In this document: positions 29,878 to 37,524 of the stretch, piece by piece
Numbering within the stretch: position 1 is the first letter of the stretch
How the letters are laid out: each line of letters opens with the position of its first letter
Origin: an uncultured Bacteroidia bacterium
Lineage (GTDB): Bacteria > Bacteroidota > Bacteroidia > Bacteroidales > F082
NCBI GenBank assembly: GCA_902791165.1
Contig: CADAVB010000027.1
Span: 1-40,436 of the forward strand
Direction: 5' to 3'
DNA length: 40,436 nt
The notes under the pieces: generated by a model
Database searches by the model: none
What the model was told of the DNA's origin: nothing
Seen by the model: the letters and a program-made list of their open reading frames with translations, nothing else
Translations under genes and position numbers: made by a program

Positions 29878-32868
29878 TCAATACTTTATAAACTTTATCA
29901 CCTTGCTCTCGCGATTTCCCTTCAAGGTAATGAAATACACACCAGCTGGGAGTCCTTGCACCGAAACGACACATTCGCCCAACACATTGGCCTTAACTGA
30001 CTGCGACAGACCAACCTGTGCTCCCAAGAGGTTAGTCACCTGAAGCTCATAATCCACAAGGCTACCGAGATTCATCATCCTAATCTCATCCATAACAGGA
30101 TTTGGAAACACTTGCAAATCATTCTGTTGCATAATATCGGACTGTTGTCGGCTGGCTACCCTTCCGTTGCCGTCAATAAATAGGTGCAGGTGGCTTGCCA
30201 TAGGCTGTTCGGGCGTGAGCGTAACTTGTTCGCATATCCCCCTACCATAGCGCGGCACATCAGCCAACACATGATACGTTCCAAAGGGAAGTCCATTGAA
30301 TCTGAACGTGCCCGTGGCATCCGTCAAGGCAAAGCCCATCACACGCTGTTTGGTGGCATTGAGCAACAATACCCCGACATTGGAAAGACCGCCGTCGCAA
30401 TAGTTTAATCCATCGTCGCCAAACCAAGGTTCGCAATAAAAATCATGCGCATCAAAATCCGTTTCGGGGTATTCGAAAACGCCACTTATCGCGCCTTCGC
30501 CAACGACAACCCTCTGTTCGATAGCGGGCAAGTCCAAATCAACATCAAAAACAGGACCATCAACAAGAATCATATTCGACTCACTCCATTGATAGTCACC
30601 AAGATAATAAACGCCTCCTTGTTTCACATCCAGCGTATCGGGAAAGGCATACAAAACGTAGGTATCGGGAAGCAAACCCTCAAAACGGAAGTGTCCCGTC
30701 GAGTCGGAAACTGTCCGATAGAAACCCGAAACAAAAGGATTTCCGCCATAAACCCCTGCTGCGACCACCTGGACGTCGGCACACGGACTGCCCTGCGACC
30801 AAGTCATTCCTTCAAGGGCGAAGTCCTCATAAAGGTCAAAACGTATGGTATCGGTAGCCGATCCACAATGCGCCCATGCCTGCAATACCAATTGGGCATA
30901 GCGGCGTTCCTTGTCGGCAGGGCCCAAATGATACACCGTCGATAAGGCCGTAGCCTCCTCGAAAACTCCATCGCCCGTCGTCGTCCAGCAAAGCGAGTCG
31001 TAATGCAAGGCCTCTGCTTGATTGAGCACTAACGGTCGGTTGAGTCCGCTATAATAGTCTTCGCCCGCAAACACATTAAGTTCTTTATACAAAGCAAGTT
31101 GCATATCATCTGATTTCCAAGTGCCTTGGCTTAACACACGCAAAGTAAGTGTTACCTCACCCGCGTCAAAATCGGCTTCAGAAGGATAATAGGTTGGGTG
31201 AAGGTTCAAAGAATCGGAGAACACTCCTGTTCCCGAACTGCGCCAAGCAAAACGGTTGTAGGTATAAGGAATGTTGGCATCACGAATTTCAAAGCCTTCT
31301 TGGGGAGCACAGAGTTCGCTGTCGGCACCCGCATGAGGATAGTAGGCCGCAAAAGCATAGGCGCTCTGTCCTACCGAAGCGAAAACCTCTGGGTTATAGG
31401 CTCGATCGCAAGCCATCACCGCCACATTGTCGGCTTGTTGTGAAGGAAGCACGTAGGATTGGCCTTGTATGGCATCAATGTGGTGGGCAAACTTATAATA
31501 GTTGAAATCGCCGTAAAACAGCACATAATGGTCGATGTCGGCCTCGGGATTCGTGTCCCACGAAATCAACCACGAACCGCCCACCAATTGTTTCTTCACC
31601 CTAAAAGGGGGCGAAACGGGAGTCATGGTATCGCATTGCGGCAGCCAATCGTCGTAATGGATTTGTCCTAATTCGGGCGCGTCATTATGGTCGTAAATGA
31701 CTGCCTCGATGGCTTCCTCCGATTGCGTTCCCCAATGGTTGCGGCGCATATCGATGTCTTCCGGCGAGAGATTGGCAAAGAGCTGTGTTTCAGGATTACA
31801 ATGCAGAAAGTTGTTTCCGTTCATCCTCGATTTGCCCGAAGTGAAACCCACCACACGCTGCGTGGCCTCGCTGATGGTGTTGCCCACAAAGCTCGCCGAA
31901 CCCGACGGATGCAAGTTGGTCAGCACAAAACCGTTGTCATAGAAAGTGTTTTGCTCCACCATCAAATGACACACGCGCAACATGGTAATGGCCTCGTCGT
32001 TGTGCCAAAACACATTGTTTCGAATCACCAGCGAATCCATGGCCGCCTTGATGCCGTATGAGGAATAGCTTCCACTGCCTTCTGGCAAGTCGGACGAAAT
32101 CACATTGTTGAGTATGTAATTCTTTGCGTCTTTATCGGAAAGGCCGCCCACCGCCTCGAAACTGATGGCCGTGGCCGCACCTTGGAAGCAGTTGTCGGCA
32201 ATCACATTGTTGTGGCATTTGAAGCCATAGTTCGCGTTCGACACTTCCACATTAATCTGGCCTTGGTCAAAGACGCAATGCGAGATGCGGTTGTTTTCGC
32301 TGTCGTCCGAACGCGCCGTCAAAGCGATGCCTGTTCCCGAAACACAATAGAAGAAACAGCTGTCTATCAAGAAATTGCTGCAATCCGCCAGCTCGATACC
32401 TTTTCCAGCATAATAGTTGTTGAAGGTGCAATTGAGAATGCTAACATTGTCGCACGAGGAGGCGTTCAGTGCCGACAAGGCTCCCATGATTTCCACGTGA
32501 GAGAGTCTGACAGCGTCCTCATCGTGCACGTTTTTCAGTTGGATACCCATCCAATCGTGCGAAAGTTCATAGCAAAACAGCCGTATCGAGTCGGTTTCAG
32601 TGCCTTCAAGCAGCAGCTTGCCGCCATCCACGCGAAGGCTCGCCGACTGCTTGAAATAGATGCGGCAACCCGCTTCGACAACCAACGTGCCATTCTCGGC
32701 AATCACCATGGTTTCGTTGACGATATAAGCCGAATCGTGCCCCAGCTTGGGCAGCATCATCGTCGAGTCGAGCACACCACCGACGGCCACATAATGCTGT
32801 GCCCGAATCGTTGCAGGAAACAGCAACAAGCAGACAAGCAATGACACTATGGTTTTCGGCAATCTCAT
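29878..32868 (-). CDS. Giant secreted beta-helix protein with T9SS sorting domain
   Basis: 996 residues. The signal peptide ends near ATIRAQ (about 23). Residues about 45-400 form a right-handed parallel beta-helix of repeated short strands, with many Asn/Cys turns (NVSILNCTFNNYY, NFLIDSCFFYC, NRISHCVFDQG, NNVIADNCFQG). Ig/PKD-like regions follow (about 480-680), then carboxypeptidase-regulatory-like domains (about 690-900). A T9SS sorting domain starts at residue 918 (LQVFPNPVMDEIRM to GVYFITLKG). Beta-helix proteins often bind or cleave polysaccharide, but no catalytic signature is visible. The gene starts 4 nt after the STN-barrel gene and is clearly in its operon. Confidence 0.88.
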   Translation of the reverse strand: MRLPKTIVSLLVCLLLFPATIRAQHYVAVGGVLDSTMMLPKLGHDSAYIVNETMVIAENGTLVVEAGCRIYFKQSASLRVDGGKLLLEGTETDSIRLFCYELSHDWMGIQLKNVHDEDAVRLSHVEIMGALSALNASSCDNVSILNCTFNNYYAGKGIELADCSNFLIDSCFFYCVSGTGIALTARSDDSENNRISHCVFDQGQINVEVSNANYGFKCHNNVIADNCFQGAATAISFEAVGGLSDKDAKNYILNNVISSDLPEGSGSYSSYGIKAAMDSLVIRNNVFWHNDEAITMLRVCHLMVEQNTFYDNGFVLTNLHPSGSASFVGNTISEATQRVVGFTSGKSRMNGNNFLHCNPETQLFANLSPEDIDMRRNHWGTQSEEAIEAVIYDHNDAPELGQIHYDDWLPQCDTMTPVSPPFRVKKQLVGGSWLISWDTNPEADIDHYVLFYGDFNYYKFAHHIDAIQGQSYVLPSQQADNVAVMACDRAYNPEVFASVGQSAYAFAAYYPHAGADSELCAPQEGFEIRDANIPYTYNRFAWRSSGTGVFSDSLNLHPTYYPSEADFDAGEVTLTLRVLSQGTWKSDDMQLALYKELNVFAGEDYYSGLNRPLVLNQAEALHYDSLCWTTTGDGVFEEATALSTVYHLGPADKERRYAQLVLQAWAHCGSATDTIRFDLYEDFALEGMTWSQGSPCADVQVVAAGVYGGNPFVSGFYRTVSDSTGHFRFEGLLPDTYVLYAFPDTLDVKQGGVYYLGDYQWSESNMILVDGPVFDVDLDLPAIEQRVVVGEGAISGVFEYPETDFDAHDFYCEPWFGDDGLNYCDGGLSNVGVLLLNATKQRVMGFALTDATGTFRFNGLPFGTYHVLADVPRYGRGICEQVTLTPEQPMASHLHLFIDGNGRVASRQQSDIMQQNDLQVFPNPVMDEIRMMNLGSLVDYELQVTNLLGAQVGLSQSVKANVLGECVVSVQGLPAGVYFITLKGNRESKVIKFIKY

Positions 32869-32872
32869 CGGT

Positions 32873-34222
32873 TCAGAAATAATAAATCAAACCTAACCTA
32901 AAGTCCCAATAGCGCATTTGCAAGTCGAACGGAAAATCGGCGCGATAAACCTTGCCTACCTGCTTTCTAAACGCCACTTCAGGCGTCAGCTCAAGGCGGT
33001 TCACGATTTTGAAGGCCGCACCCAAACCAGCGTGATAGGACAATCGGGTAGGCTCGGTTTGTGCGGTTGTAATCTCGGCATGGAAGGGTTGGTCGGGAAT
33101 GTTGTGCGAACCCGTGGAAGCCAAAAGGAAATCGACCGAAGCCCCAGCTTTTGCAAACATCCTAAAATGCTGACGTTTCCAAAAATCGAAGGTCGCGAAG
33201 ACGCCAAAACTCAAATAGTCCACACGATTGATGTCGCGATAGGAATAACGGGTGGTTTCAAGCGGCACGTAGGTTGAATCAAGTATATGGTGATATGCCG
33301 TGTCGCCCGTAACCGGATGCACCACATAATAGGTGTCGAGGGTGTCATTGACATAATAATCACCCTCAAAAACAAGCTGTTCGAGGGAGAAACGGTAGCT
33401 CGCAGAACGGTAACCCAAAGCGAGTCCCACACTGAAACGCTCCGTTTTATAGCCTCCATCAACGCCCAAGGCGAACGCCGTGGTCGGGGCAATGCTGATA
33501 GAGCTGCTGTCGGCCTTCACACGGTCTTCAAAGTCGAGTTGCATCACGCTTTTGGTCAGCGAAGGAGCAACAAACCAGCCTTTGTCCCTAAAACTGGGCC
33601 ATTTAATCTCAAACCCTCTGTATTTCACCTCAAACACTGTATCCGTTTCCACAACGCGCTCCACGCGAACCACCGTGTCGTAACGCATCACCGTCCTCAC
33701 TTTCAACAAGGTATCAAAGACACGCACGGTATCGGCCGTCTTGTTCCACATCGTATCGATTTTGTGCTCGTCATGCGCCTCCACCACTTCTGGCGCCACA
33801 GGCGGATGCTCTGTTGCAGACTCCTGACTGTCAGGTTCTTGCTGTTGAACAACAATTTGGTTTTTCCGGATAACGTACTGTTTCCCAATCTTTTTATAGC
33901 CATAATCTGTGCCTTTGAGCAGGTCTTTCAGCACATCCTCCACCGATTTGTAGGAACAGGAATAAGGCTCGATATGGATTTTGCTCAACTCCGCCTTGCT
34001 GAAAGCGATATTCAGTTCGTATTCGGCAAACAGTTTTTCCAGGGCAGCGTCAAGGGTGCACGACTCCACCGAGAAGGAAATCAGGGGGTTGAAAGTTTGT
34101 GCGAACGACAATTTAGGAGCAAAACAGAGCAGAAAAAACAAGGCGATATACCTTGTCGCGACCGCAACAATGGTCGTATTGTTTTGGGACACAATGGGTT
34201 TCTTGTCAATATTGGGCGTCAT
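32873..34222 (-). CDS. STN-domain small outer-membrane beta-barrel protein
   Basis: 449 residues. An extended N-terminus leads into a signal peptide ending FAQ (about 42). Residues 50-119 form an STN domain (TLDAALEKLFAEYELNIAFS, then SVEDVLKDLLKGTDYGYKKI and QYVIRK). A Pro/Glu-rich linker then carries repeated DTV motifs (TADTVRVFDTLLKV, YDTVVRVERVVETDTV; 121-200). The last 240 residues alternate aromatic beta strands and end in LGLIYYF, a C-terminal Phe as in outer-membrane barrels. There is no plug or large TonB-receptor barrel. In ordinary systems STN belongs to a TonB-dependent receptor and touches FecR, so here the barrel is likely the sensor. It lies between fecR and the T9SS cargo genes. 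Confidence 0.88.
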   Translation of the reverse strand: MTPNIDKKPIVSQNNTTIVAVATRYIALFFLLCFAPKLSFAQTFNPLISFSVESCTLDAALEKLFAEYELNIAFSKAELSKIHIEPYSCSYKSVEDVLKDLLKGTDYGYKKIGKQYVIRKNQIVVQQQEPDSQESATEHPPVAPEVVEAHDEHKIDTMWNKTADTVRVFDTLLKVRTVMRYDTVVRVERVVETDTVFEVKYRGFEIKWPSFRDKGWFVAPSLTKSVMQLDFEDRVKADSSSISIAPTTAFALGVDGGYKTERFSVGLALGYRSASYRFSLEQLVFEGDYYVNDTLDTYYVVHPVTGDTAYHHILDSTYVPLETTRYSYRDINRVDYLSFGVFATFDFWKRQHFRMFAKAGASVDFLLASTGSHNIPDQPFHAEITTAQTEPTRLSYHAGLGAAFKIVNRLELTPEVAFRKQVGKVYRADFPFDLQMRYWDFRLGLIYYF

Positions 34223-34312
34223 TTCTCAAATCAATGCAAAAATTACGCCGCTAATTTACGACAAAAAAACGAAAATCAACTTGTAGGGGGCAAAAAAGAG
34301 GGGATTTTTTCG

Positions 34313-35323
34313 TTATCGGATGACATAGACACCCTTGTCGAGGCTCACCTCAAGGTCAAATACCGTGGCGATGGTTTCAATCACTTCGTCAACCGAGTCG
34401 TTGTCGGTAAAGCGTACCGTCAGCTTCTCTTCGGAATACGATTCAAGCAGGTCAATTTCGATGTCGAAGATGTATTCCAGGGTTTCAACGATGGTGGCCA
34501 ATTCCACATCGTTGAAGTCGAGCACATGGTCGGTGGCCAGTTCTTCCTGCTTCACTTGCGGATACGACAAGGTACGCAAGGTGTTTTCCGTGAAGTCGAA
34601 CACGCCACGTTCGCCTGGCTGCAACTCAATGGATTCCAATACATTATCCTTCTTATCCACAATGGTCATCCGCACCTTTCCTGTATAAAGATCGACTGTT
34701 AGGCGGCTGGCATTTTTCGTGGCATCCAAAAGGAAAGTGGTACCCAAGACTTCCACATCAACATTGCCGCAATGCACCACGAAAGGTTTTTCGGCATTTT
34801 TGACGACATCAAAATAGCCAATGCCTTCGAAGTCCACCGAACGTTCTGTCTTGCCGTACTGTTTTGCGTATGCAATCTCAGCATCGCCTTTGAAAGTGAC
34901 CGACGAGCCGTCGGGGAGCAGGTAAGGCGTTTCGGCGCTCCATTCGGAAGAAGCCATCGAAACGGTTCCTCCCCATGGCTTGACCAAAAAGCCCAAAAAC
35001 AGCGCGATAATCACGGCTGCGGCAAGGCCAGAAACAAGCTTGTAGTTCATTCTCAGCCAAGGCATCGCTATCGTTTTGGTTGCGGGTTGCTCCTCGATGG
35101 CATCAATCTTGGCACTGACGGCATCAAGGGCTGCGTCCACATCCACTTGCTCGGGCAGACTGAAAGCGGTCAAATCCCAAACCTCTTTGAACGAATCGAA
35201 ATAGGCCCGATGGCTTTCTGACTCGGCAAGCCACGACAACAAACCAATGGCTTCCTCGGAAGAGCAACGCCCTTCGAGATAGCTCATTATCAGTTCATCA
35301 TATTTGCAGTTTGCCAGATTCAT
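34313..35323 (-). CDS. FecR-family anti-sigma factor
   Basis: 336 residues. A cytoplasmic N-terminal domain (1-90; YLEGRCSSEEAIGLLSWLAE) would bind the sigma factor. A single membrane helix follows (about 95-114), then the periplasmic FecR domain (about 125-235; YLLPDGSSVTFKGDAEIAYA, VDFEGIGYFDV and VLGTTFLLDA). It ends in a DUF4974 domain (about 267-336; LDFNDVELATIVETLEYIF to GVYVIR), which is STN-like. It would hold the ECF sigma until a signal arrives from the outer-membrane STN protein encoded next. It lies 95 nt after the sigma gene. All hallmarks of the family are present. Confidence 0.93.
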   Translation of the reverse strand: MNLANCKYDELIMSYLEGRCSSEEAIGLLSWLAESESHRAYFDSFKEVWDLTAFSLPEQVDVDAALDAVSAKIDAIEEQPATKTIAMPWLRMNYKLVSGLAAAVIIALFLGFLVKPWGGTVSMASSEWSAETPYLLPDGSSVTFKGDAEIAYAKQYGKTERSVDFEGIGYFDVVKNAEKPFVVHCGNVDVEVLGTTFLLDATKNASRLTVDLYTGKVRMTIVDKKDNVLESIELQPGERGVFDFTENTLRTLSYPQVKQEELATDHVLDFNDVELATIVETLEYIFDIEIDLLESYSEEKLTVRFTDNDSVDEVIETIATVFDLEVSLDKGVYVIR

Positions 35324-35418
35324 TTTTCAAACCTTTTTCGGTTGTAATTCATTCATAAGACGCACAACTTGTCATTGACCCCTAGTCCCTTTTGAAATTA
35401 TTTTTGATTTTTTTTCGC

Positions 35419-35961
35419 TTATAGAAATTCCTTTAGCCCTTCCCTTAATTGCTTGATAGCCGCGCCCATGTGAGCCTCAACGGTTTTCTGCGAAATATTG
35501 AGTTTTTCGGCGATTTCGGCGTATTTCAACCCTTCGAAACGGCTGGCCAAAAACACTTCGCGCCGCTTTTCGGGCATGGCAGCAAGCACCTGTCCGTAAG
35601 CAGCTTCAAGATGCTTCGACTGGAGCTGATCCGAGGGGTCGGAAGCATCAATGTCTTCAATTGCCAGACGCTCATGAACATCGTTGTGAGAACGCACCTT
35701 ATTAATATAAGTAATCGAGGCGTTTCGCACCGAACGCAGCAAATACGACTCTAGCGAGGTATTAATCTTGAGTTTGTCGCGCCCCGTCCAAAGTTTGACA
35801 AACAAGTCCTGGACGATTTCGGCGGCTTCGTCCTCATCAACAACAAAACGACAGCAGAAGCGCAACATAGGCGTATAGAAACGACGGAAAATCTGGTTAA
35901 AGGCATTTCTGTCACCTCCAACCATGCGATTCACTAATACCATTAATTCATTGTCGTTCAT
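35419..35961 (-). CDS. ECF-type RNA polymerase sigma factor
   Basis: 180 residues from ATG 35961 (MNDNELMVLVNRMVGGDRNA). Region 2 is FNQIFRRFYTPMLRFCCRFV to AAEIVQDLFVKLWTGRDKL. Region 4 has the helix-turn-helix VFLASRFEGLKYAEIAEKLN and ISQKTVEAHMGAAIKQL. It belongs to the Bacteroidota sigma group paired with FecR. The 19 in-frame codons upstream of 35961 are not used, because the -7 element lies there. It is the first gene of a five-gene same-strand cluster ending at 26932. It probably directs transcription of that cluster, but its own promoter sequence is unknown. Confidence 0.94.
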   Translation of the reverse strand: MNDNELMVLVNRMVGGDRNAFNQIFRRFYTPMLRFCCRFVVDEDEAAEIVQDLFVKLWTGRDKLKINTSLESYLLRSVRNASITYINKVRSHNDVHERLAIEDIDASDPSDQLQSKHLEAAYGQVLAAMPEKRREVFLASRFEGLKYAEIAEKLNISQKTVEAHMGAAIKQLREGLKEFL

Positions 35962-35995
35962 AACACCAAGCGATTTTGCTGCTTCAATTGGCTGA

Positions 35996-36003
35996 CAAAA
36001 GTA
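35996..36003 (-). promoter_or_regulatory. -7 element of the sigma/FecR operon
   Basis: Reads TACTTTTG on the minus strand, 34 nt upstream of the sigma ATG. This is a housekeeping-type element, so basal expression would not need the ECF sigma. Confidence 0.6.
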
Positions 36004-36008
36004 CGGCT

Positions 36009-36038
36009 TTTTGGGCAAATGACGCTATTTTGGGCAAA
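36009..36038. repeat. Two direct copies of TTTTGGGCAAA before the sigma operon
   Basis: TTTTGGGCAAA occurs at 36009-36019 and 36028-36038, 19 nt apart, each preceded by GCT and T/A-rich bases. They sit just upstream of the sigma-operon -7 element and could be a protein-binding site. They do not match a factor I know. Confidence 0.5.
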
Positions 36039-36194
36039 AAAGAGGCTTTCGGAGTTGAACCCGAACTGGGGAAAAGAAAAATCGACATATTAATCAGACT
36101 TTTTACAATAATTTATCATACTGAAAACCAACAAAATACAAACCAAAACCATCCGAAAAGCAGAAAAACAAGAAGAAAAAAGCAAAAGAAAATC

Positions 36195-36223
36195 TTGACC
36201 AATTGAAAAAATGTGTATTTTTG
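36195..36223 (+). promoter_or_regulatory. Promoter of rplU-rpmA
   Basis: TTG at 36195-36197 and TATTTTTG at 36216-36223 with an 18-nt spacer. A 48-nt leader precedes the rplU ATG. Confidence 0.7.
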
Positions 36224-36271
36224 CAGTCCGAAAAAAAGAGATTAGAGTATCTAATTCAAAGATATTGAGAA

Positions 36272-36583
36272 ATGTACGCAATAGTAGAAATCGCAGGACA
36301 GCAGTTCAAAGTGACGCAAGGACAACAGATTTTTGTCAACAGACTGCATGAAGAGGAAGGAAGCAAGGTTTCCTTCGACAAGGTATTATTGATTGGAAAC
36401 GACGGTTCGACGAAAGTGGGTGCCCCGACGGTAGCCGGTGCCAATGTCGAAGCCACCATCTTGCAACACTGCAAGGGCAACAAGATTATCGTTTTCAAGA
36501 AGAAAAGAAGAAAAGGCTATCAGAAATCTAACGGCCACCGCCAGTATCTGAGCCAAATCAAGATTGAAAGCATCACTGAGTAA
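36272..36583 (+). CDS. rplU: 50S ribosomal protein L21 (bL21)
   Basis: 103 residues, normal length. It begins MYAIVEIAGQQFKVTQGQ, and the C-terminal RNA-binding signature is KKKRRKGYQKSNGHRQ. bL21 binds 23S rRNA in the large subunit. rpmA follows after 25 nt, the near-universal rplU-rpmA order. Confidence 0.98.
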   Translation: MYAIVEIAGQQFKVTQGQQIFVNRLHEEEGSKVSFDKVLLIGNDGSTKVGAPTVAGANVEATILQHCKGNKIIVFKKKRRKGYQKSNGHRQYLSQIKIESITE

Positions 36584-36608
36584 GAAACCGCAAAAAACAG
36601 AATAAGTT

Positions 36609-36881
36609 ATGGCACACAAAAAAGGTGTAGGTAGTTCCGAGAACGGTCGCGAGTCCGCCAGTAAACGACTCGGAGTGAAACTTTTCGGTGGTCAAGCCGC
36701 CATTGCAGGCAACATCATCGTCCGCCAACGCGGCACGAAGCACTATGCTGGCAAGAACGTTGGCATGGGCAAGGACCACACGCTGTACGCTAAATGCGAC
36801 GGCATTGTCGAGTTCCAGAAGAAAAGCCTGGGCAAGTCCTACGTGAACATCGTTCCCGTTGAGGCTGAAATCACTGAATAA
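36609..36881 (+). CDS. rpmA: 50S ribosomal protein L27 (bL27)
   Basis: 90 residues. The N-terminus [20 protein letters not shown] reaches toward the peptidyl-transferase centre. Motifs [25 protein letters not shown] and [11 protein letters not shown] are present. There is no cleavable N-terminal extension of the firmicute type. It is the second gene of the operon, closed by a strong terminator. Confidence 0.98.
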   Translation: MAHKKGVGSSENGRESASKRLGVKLFGGQAAIAGNIIVRQRGTKHYAGKNVGMGKDHTLYAKCDGIVEFQKKSLGKSYVNIVPVEAEITE

Positions 36882-36918
36882 TAGGATTTTTTCATATAGT
36901 TAATAACTAACTGAATTA

Positions 36919-36952
36919 CTTGGCCTCTATCTGATAGAGGTCAAGGTTTTTT
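36919..36952 (+). terminator. Rho-independent terminator of rplU-rpmA
   Basis: 12-bp stem CTTGGCCTCTAT/ATAGAGGTCAAG (one G-T pair) with loop CTG, followed by GTTTTTT. Confidence 0.92.
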
Positions 36953-36974
36953 ATGCCAAAAACAAAAAAATGCG

Positions 36975-36982
36975 TACCTTTG
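36975..36982 (+). promoter_or_regulatory. -7 element of the lipoprotein-TPR operon
   Basis: TACCTTTG lies 30 nt before the ATG at 37013. Confidence 0.65.
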
Positions 36983-37012
36983 CCCGTTAATTGACACCTC
37001 AATCACAATGAT

Positions 37013-37513
37013 ATGAACATGAAAGCGAAATCGGCCCTGCTACTCATGGCGGCTTTCTGCCTGTTTTTGGGTAGTTGCCAGCATCAACCCAAAACTTTGG
37101 CTGAACGAATCGACAACCTCCAGCAACAAGTGAACCGCGACTCGAAAACACTATACGAATTGGAGGAAAACGAGTTTCCGCAACTCAAAAAAGACTTCCA
37201 ACACTGCGACTCACTTTTGCAGCATCTAGACTCGGTTCAGCTGAACGCCACCTTCGAACAGCTTAACCTCGTTCAAGCCTATATAAGTCAATTTGCCGAC
37301 CTAAAGGCCGACATGCGGAAAAAACTGGACTACTCCCTCGTCCAACTCGACCGTTTGAAAGCCGACACCGAAAGCCATTACCTCACCGACTCGTTGGCAG
37401 AAGCCTATTTTGAAACCGAAGCCCAAGTGGCCGACACGCTCCACCACCGCGTGCTTTATTTCAAAGAGAAGCTGGATAGCTGCCGCAAGTCGCTGTCTGA
37501 CCTCAAAAAATAA
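37013..37513 (+). CDS. Coiled-coil lipoprotein, function unknown
   Basis: 166 residues. A lipoprotein signal (MNMKAKSALLLMAAFCLFLGSC, lipobox LGSC) is followed by an almost entirely helical, charged sequence with heptad character: LAERIDNLQQQVNRDSKTLY, LKKDFQHCDSLLQHLDSVQ and LRKSLSDLKK-like stretches. I do not recognise a family. It is transcribed with the TPR protein that starts 11 nt downstream. Both are exported, so a shared envelope role, such as a periplasmic scaffold, is plausible but unproven. Confidence 0.85.
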   Translation: MNMKAKSALLLMAAFCLFLGSCQHQPKTLAERIDNLQQQVNRDSKTLYELEENEFPQLKKDFQHCDSLLQHLDSVQLNATFEQLNLVQAYISQFADLKADMRKKLDYSLVQLDRLKADTESHYLTDSLAEAYFETEAQVADTLHHRVLYFKEKLDSCRKSLSDLKK

Positions 37514-37524
37514 ACACCTTTACC

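Larger units (their letters stand above)
35962..36271. other. 310-nt divergent intergenic region between the sigma operon and rplU
   Basis: It contains the sigma-operon -7 element (35996-36003), a pair of TTTTGGGCAAA repeats (36009-36019 and 36028-36038), an A-rich tract (about 36115-36190) and the rplU promoter (36195-36223). No gene or structured RNA was recognised. Confidence 0.7.

Noticed and set aside
26932-35961. The sigma/FecR locus as an ordinary polysaccharide utilisation locus.
   Set aside because: No SusC, SusD or carbohydrate-active enzyme motif is present between the sigma factor and polA.
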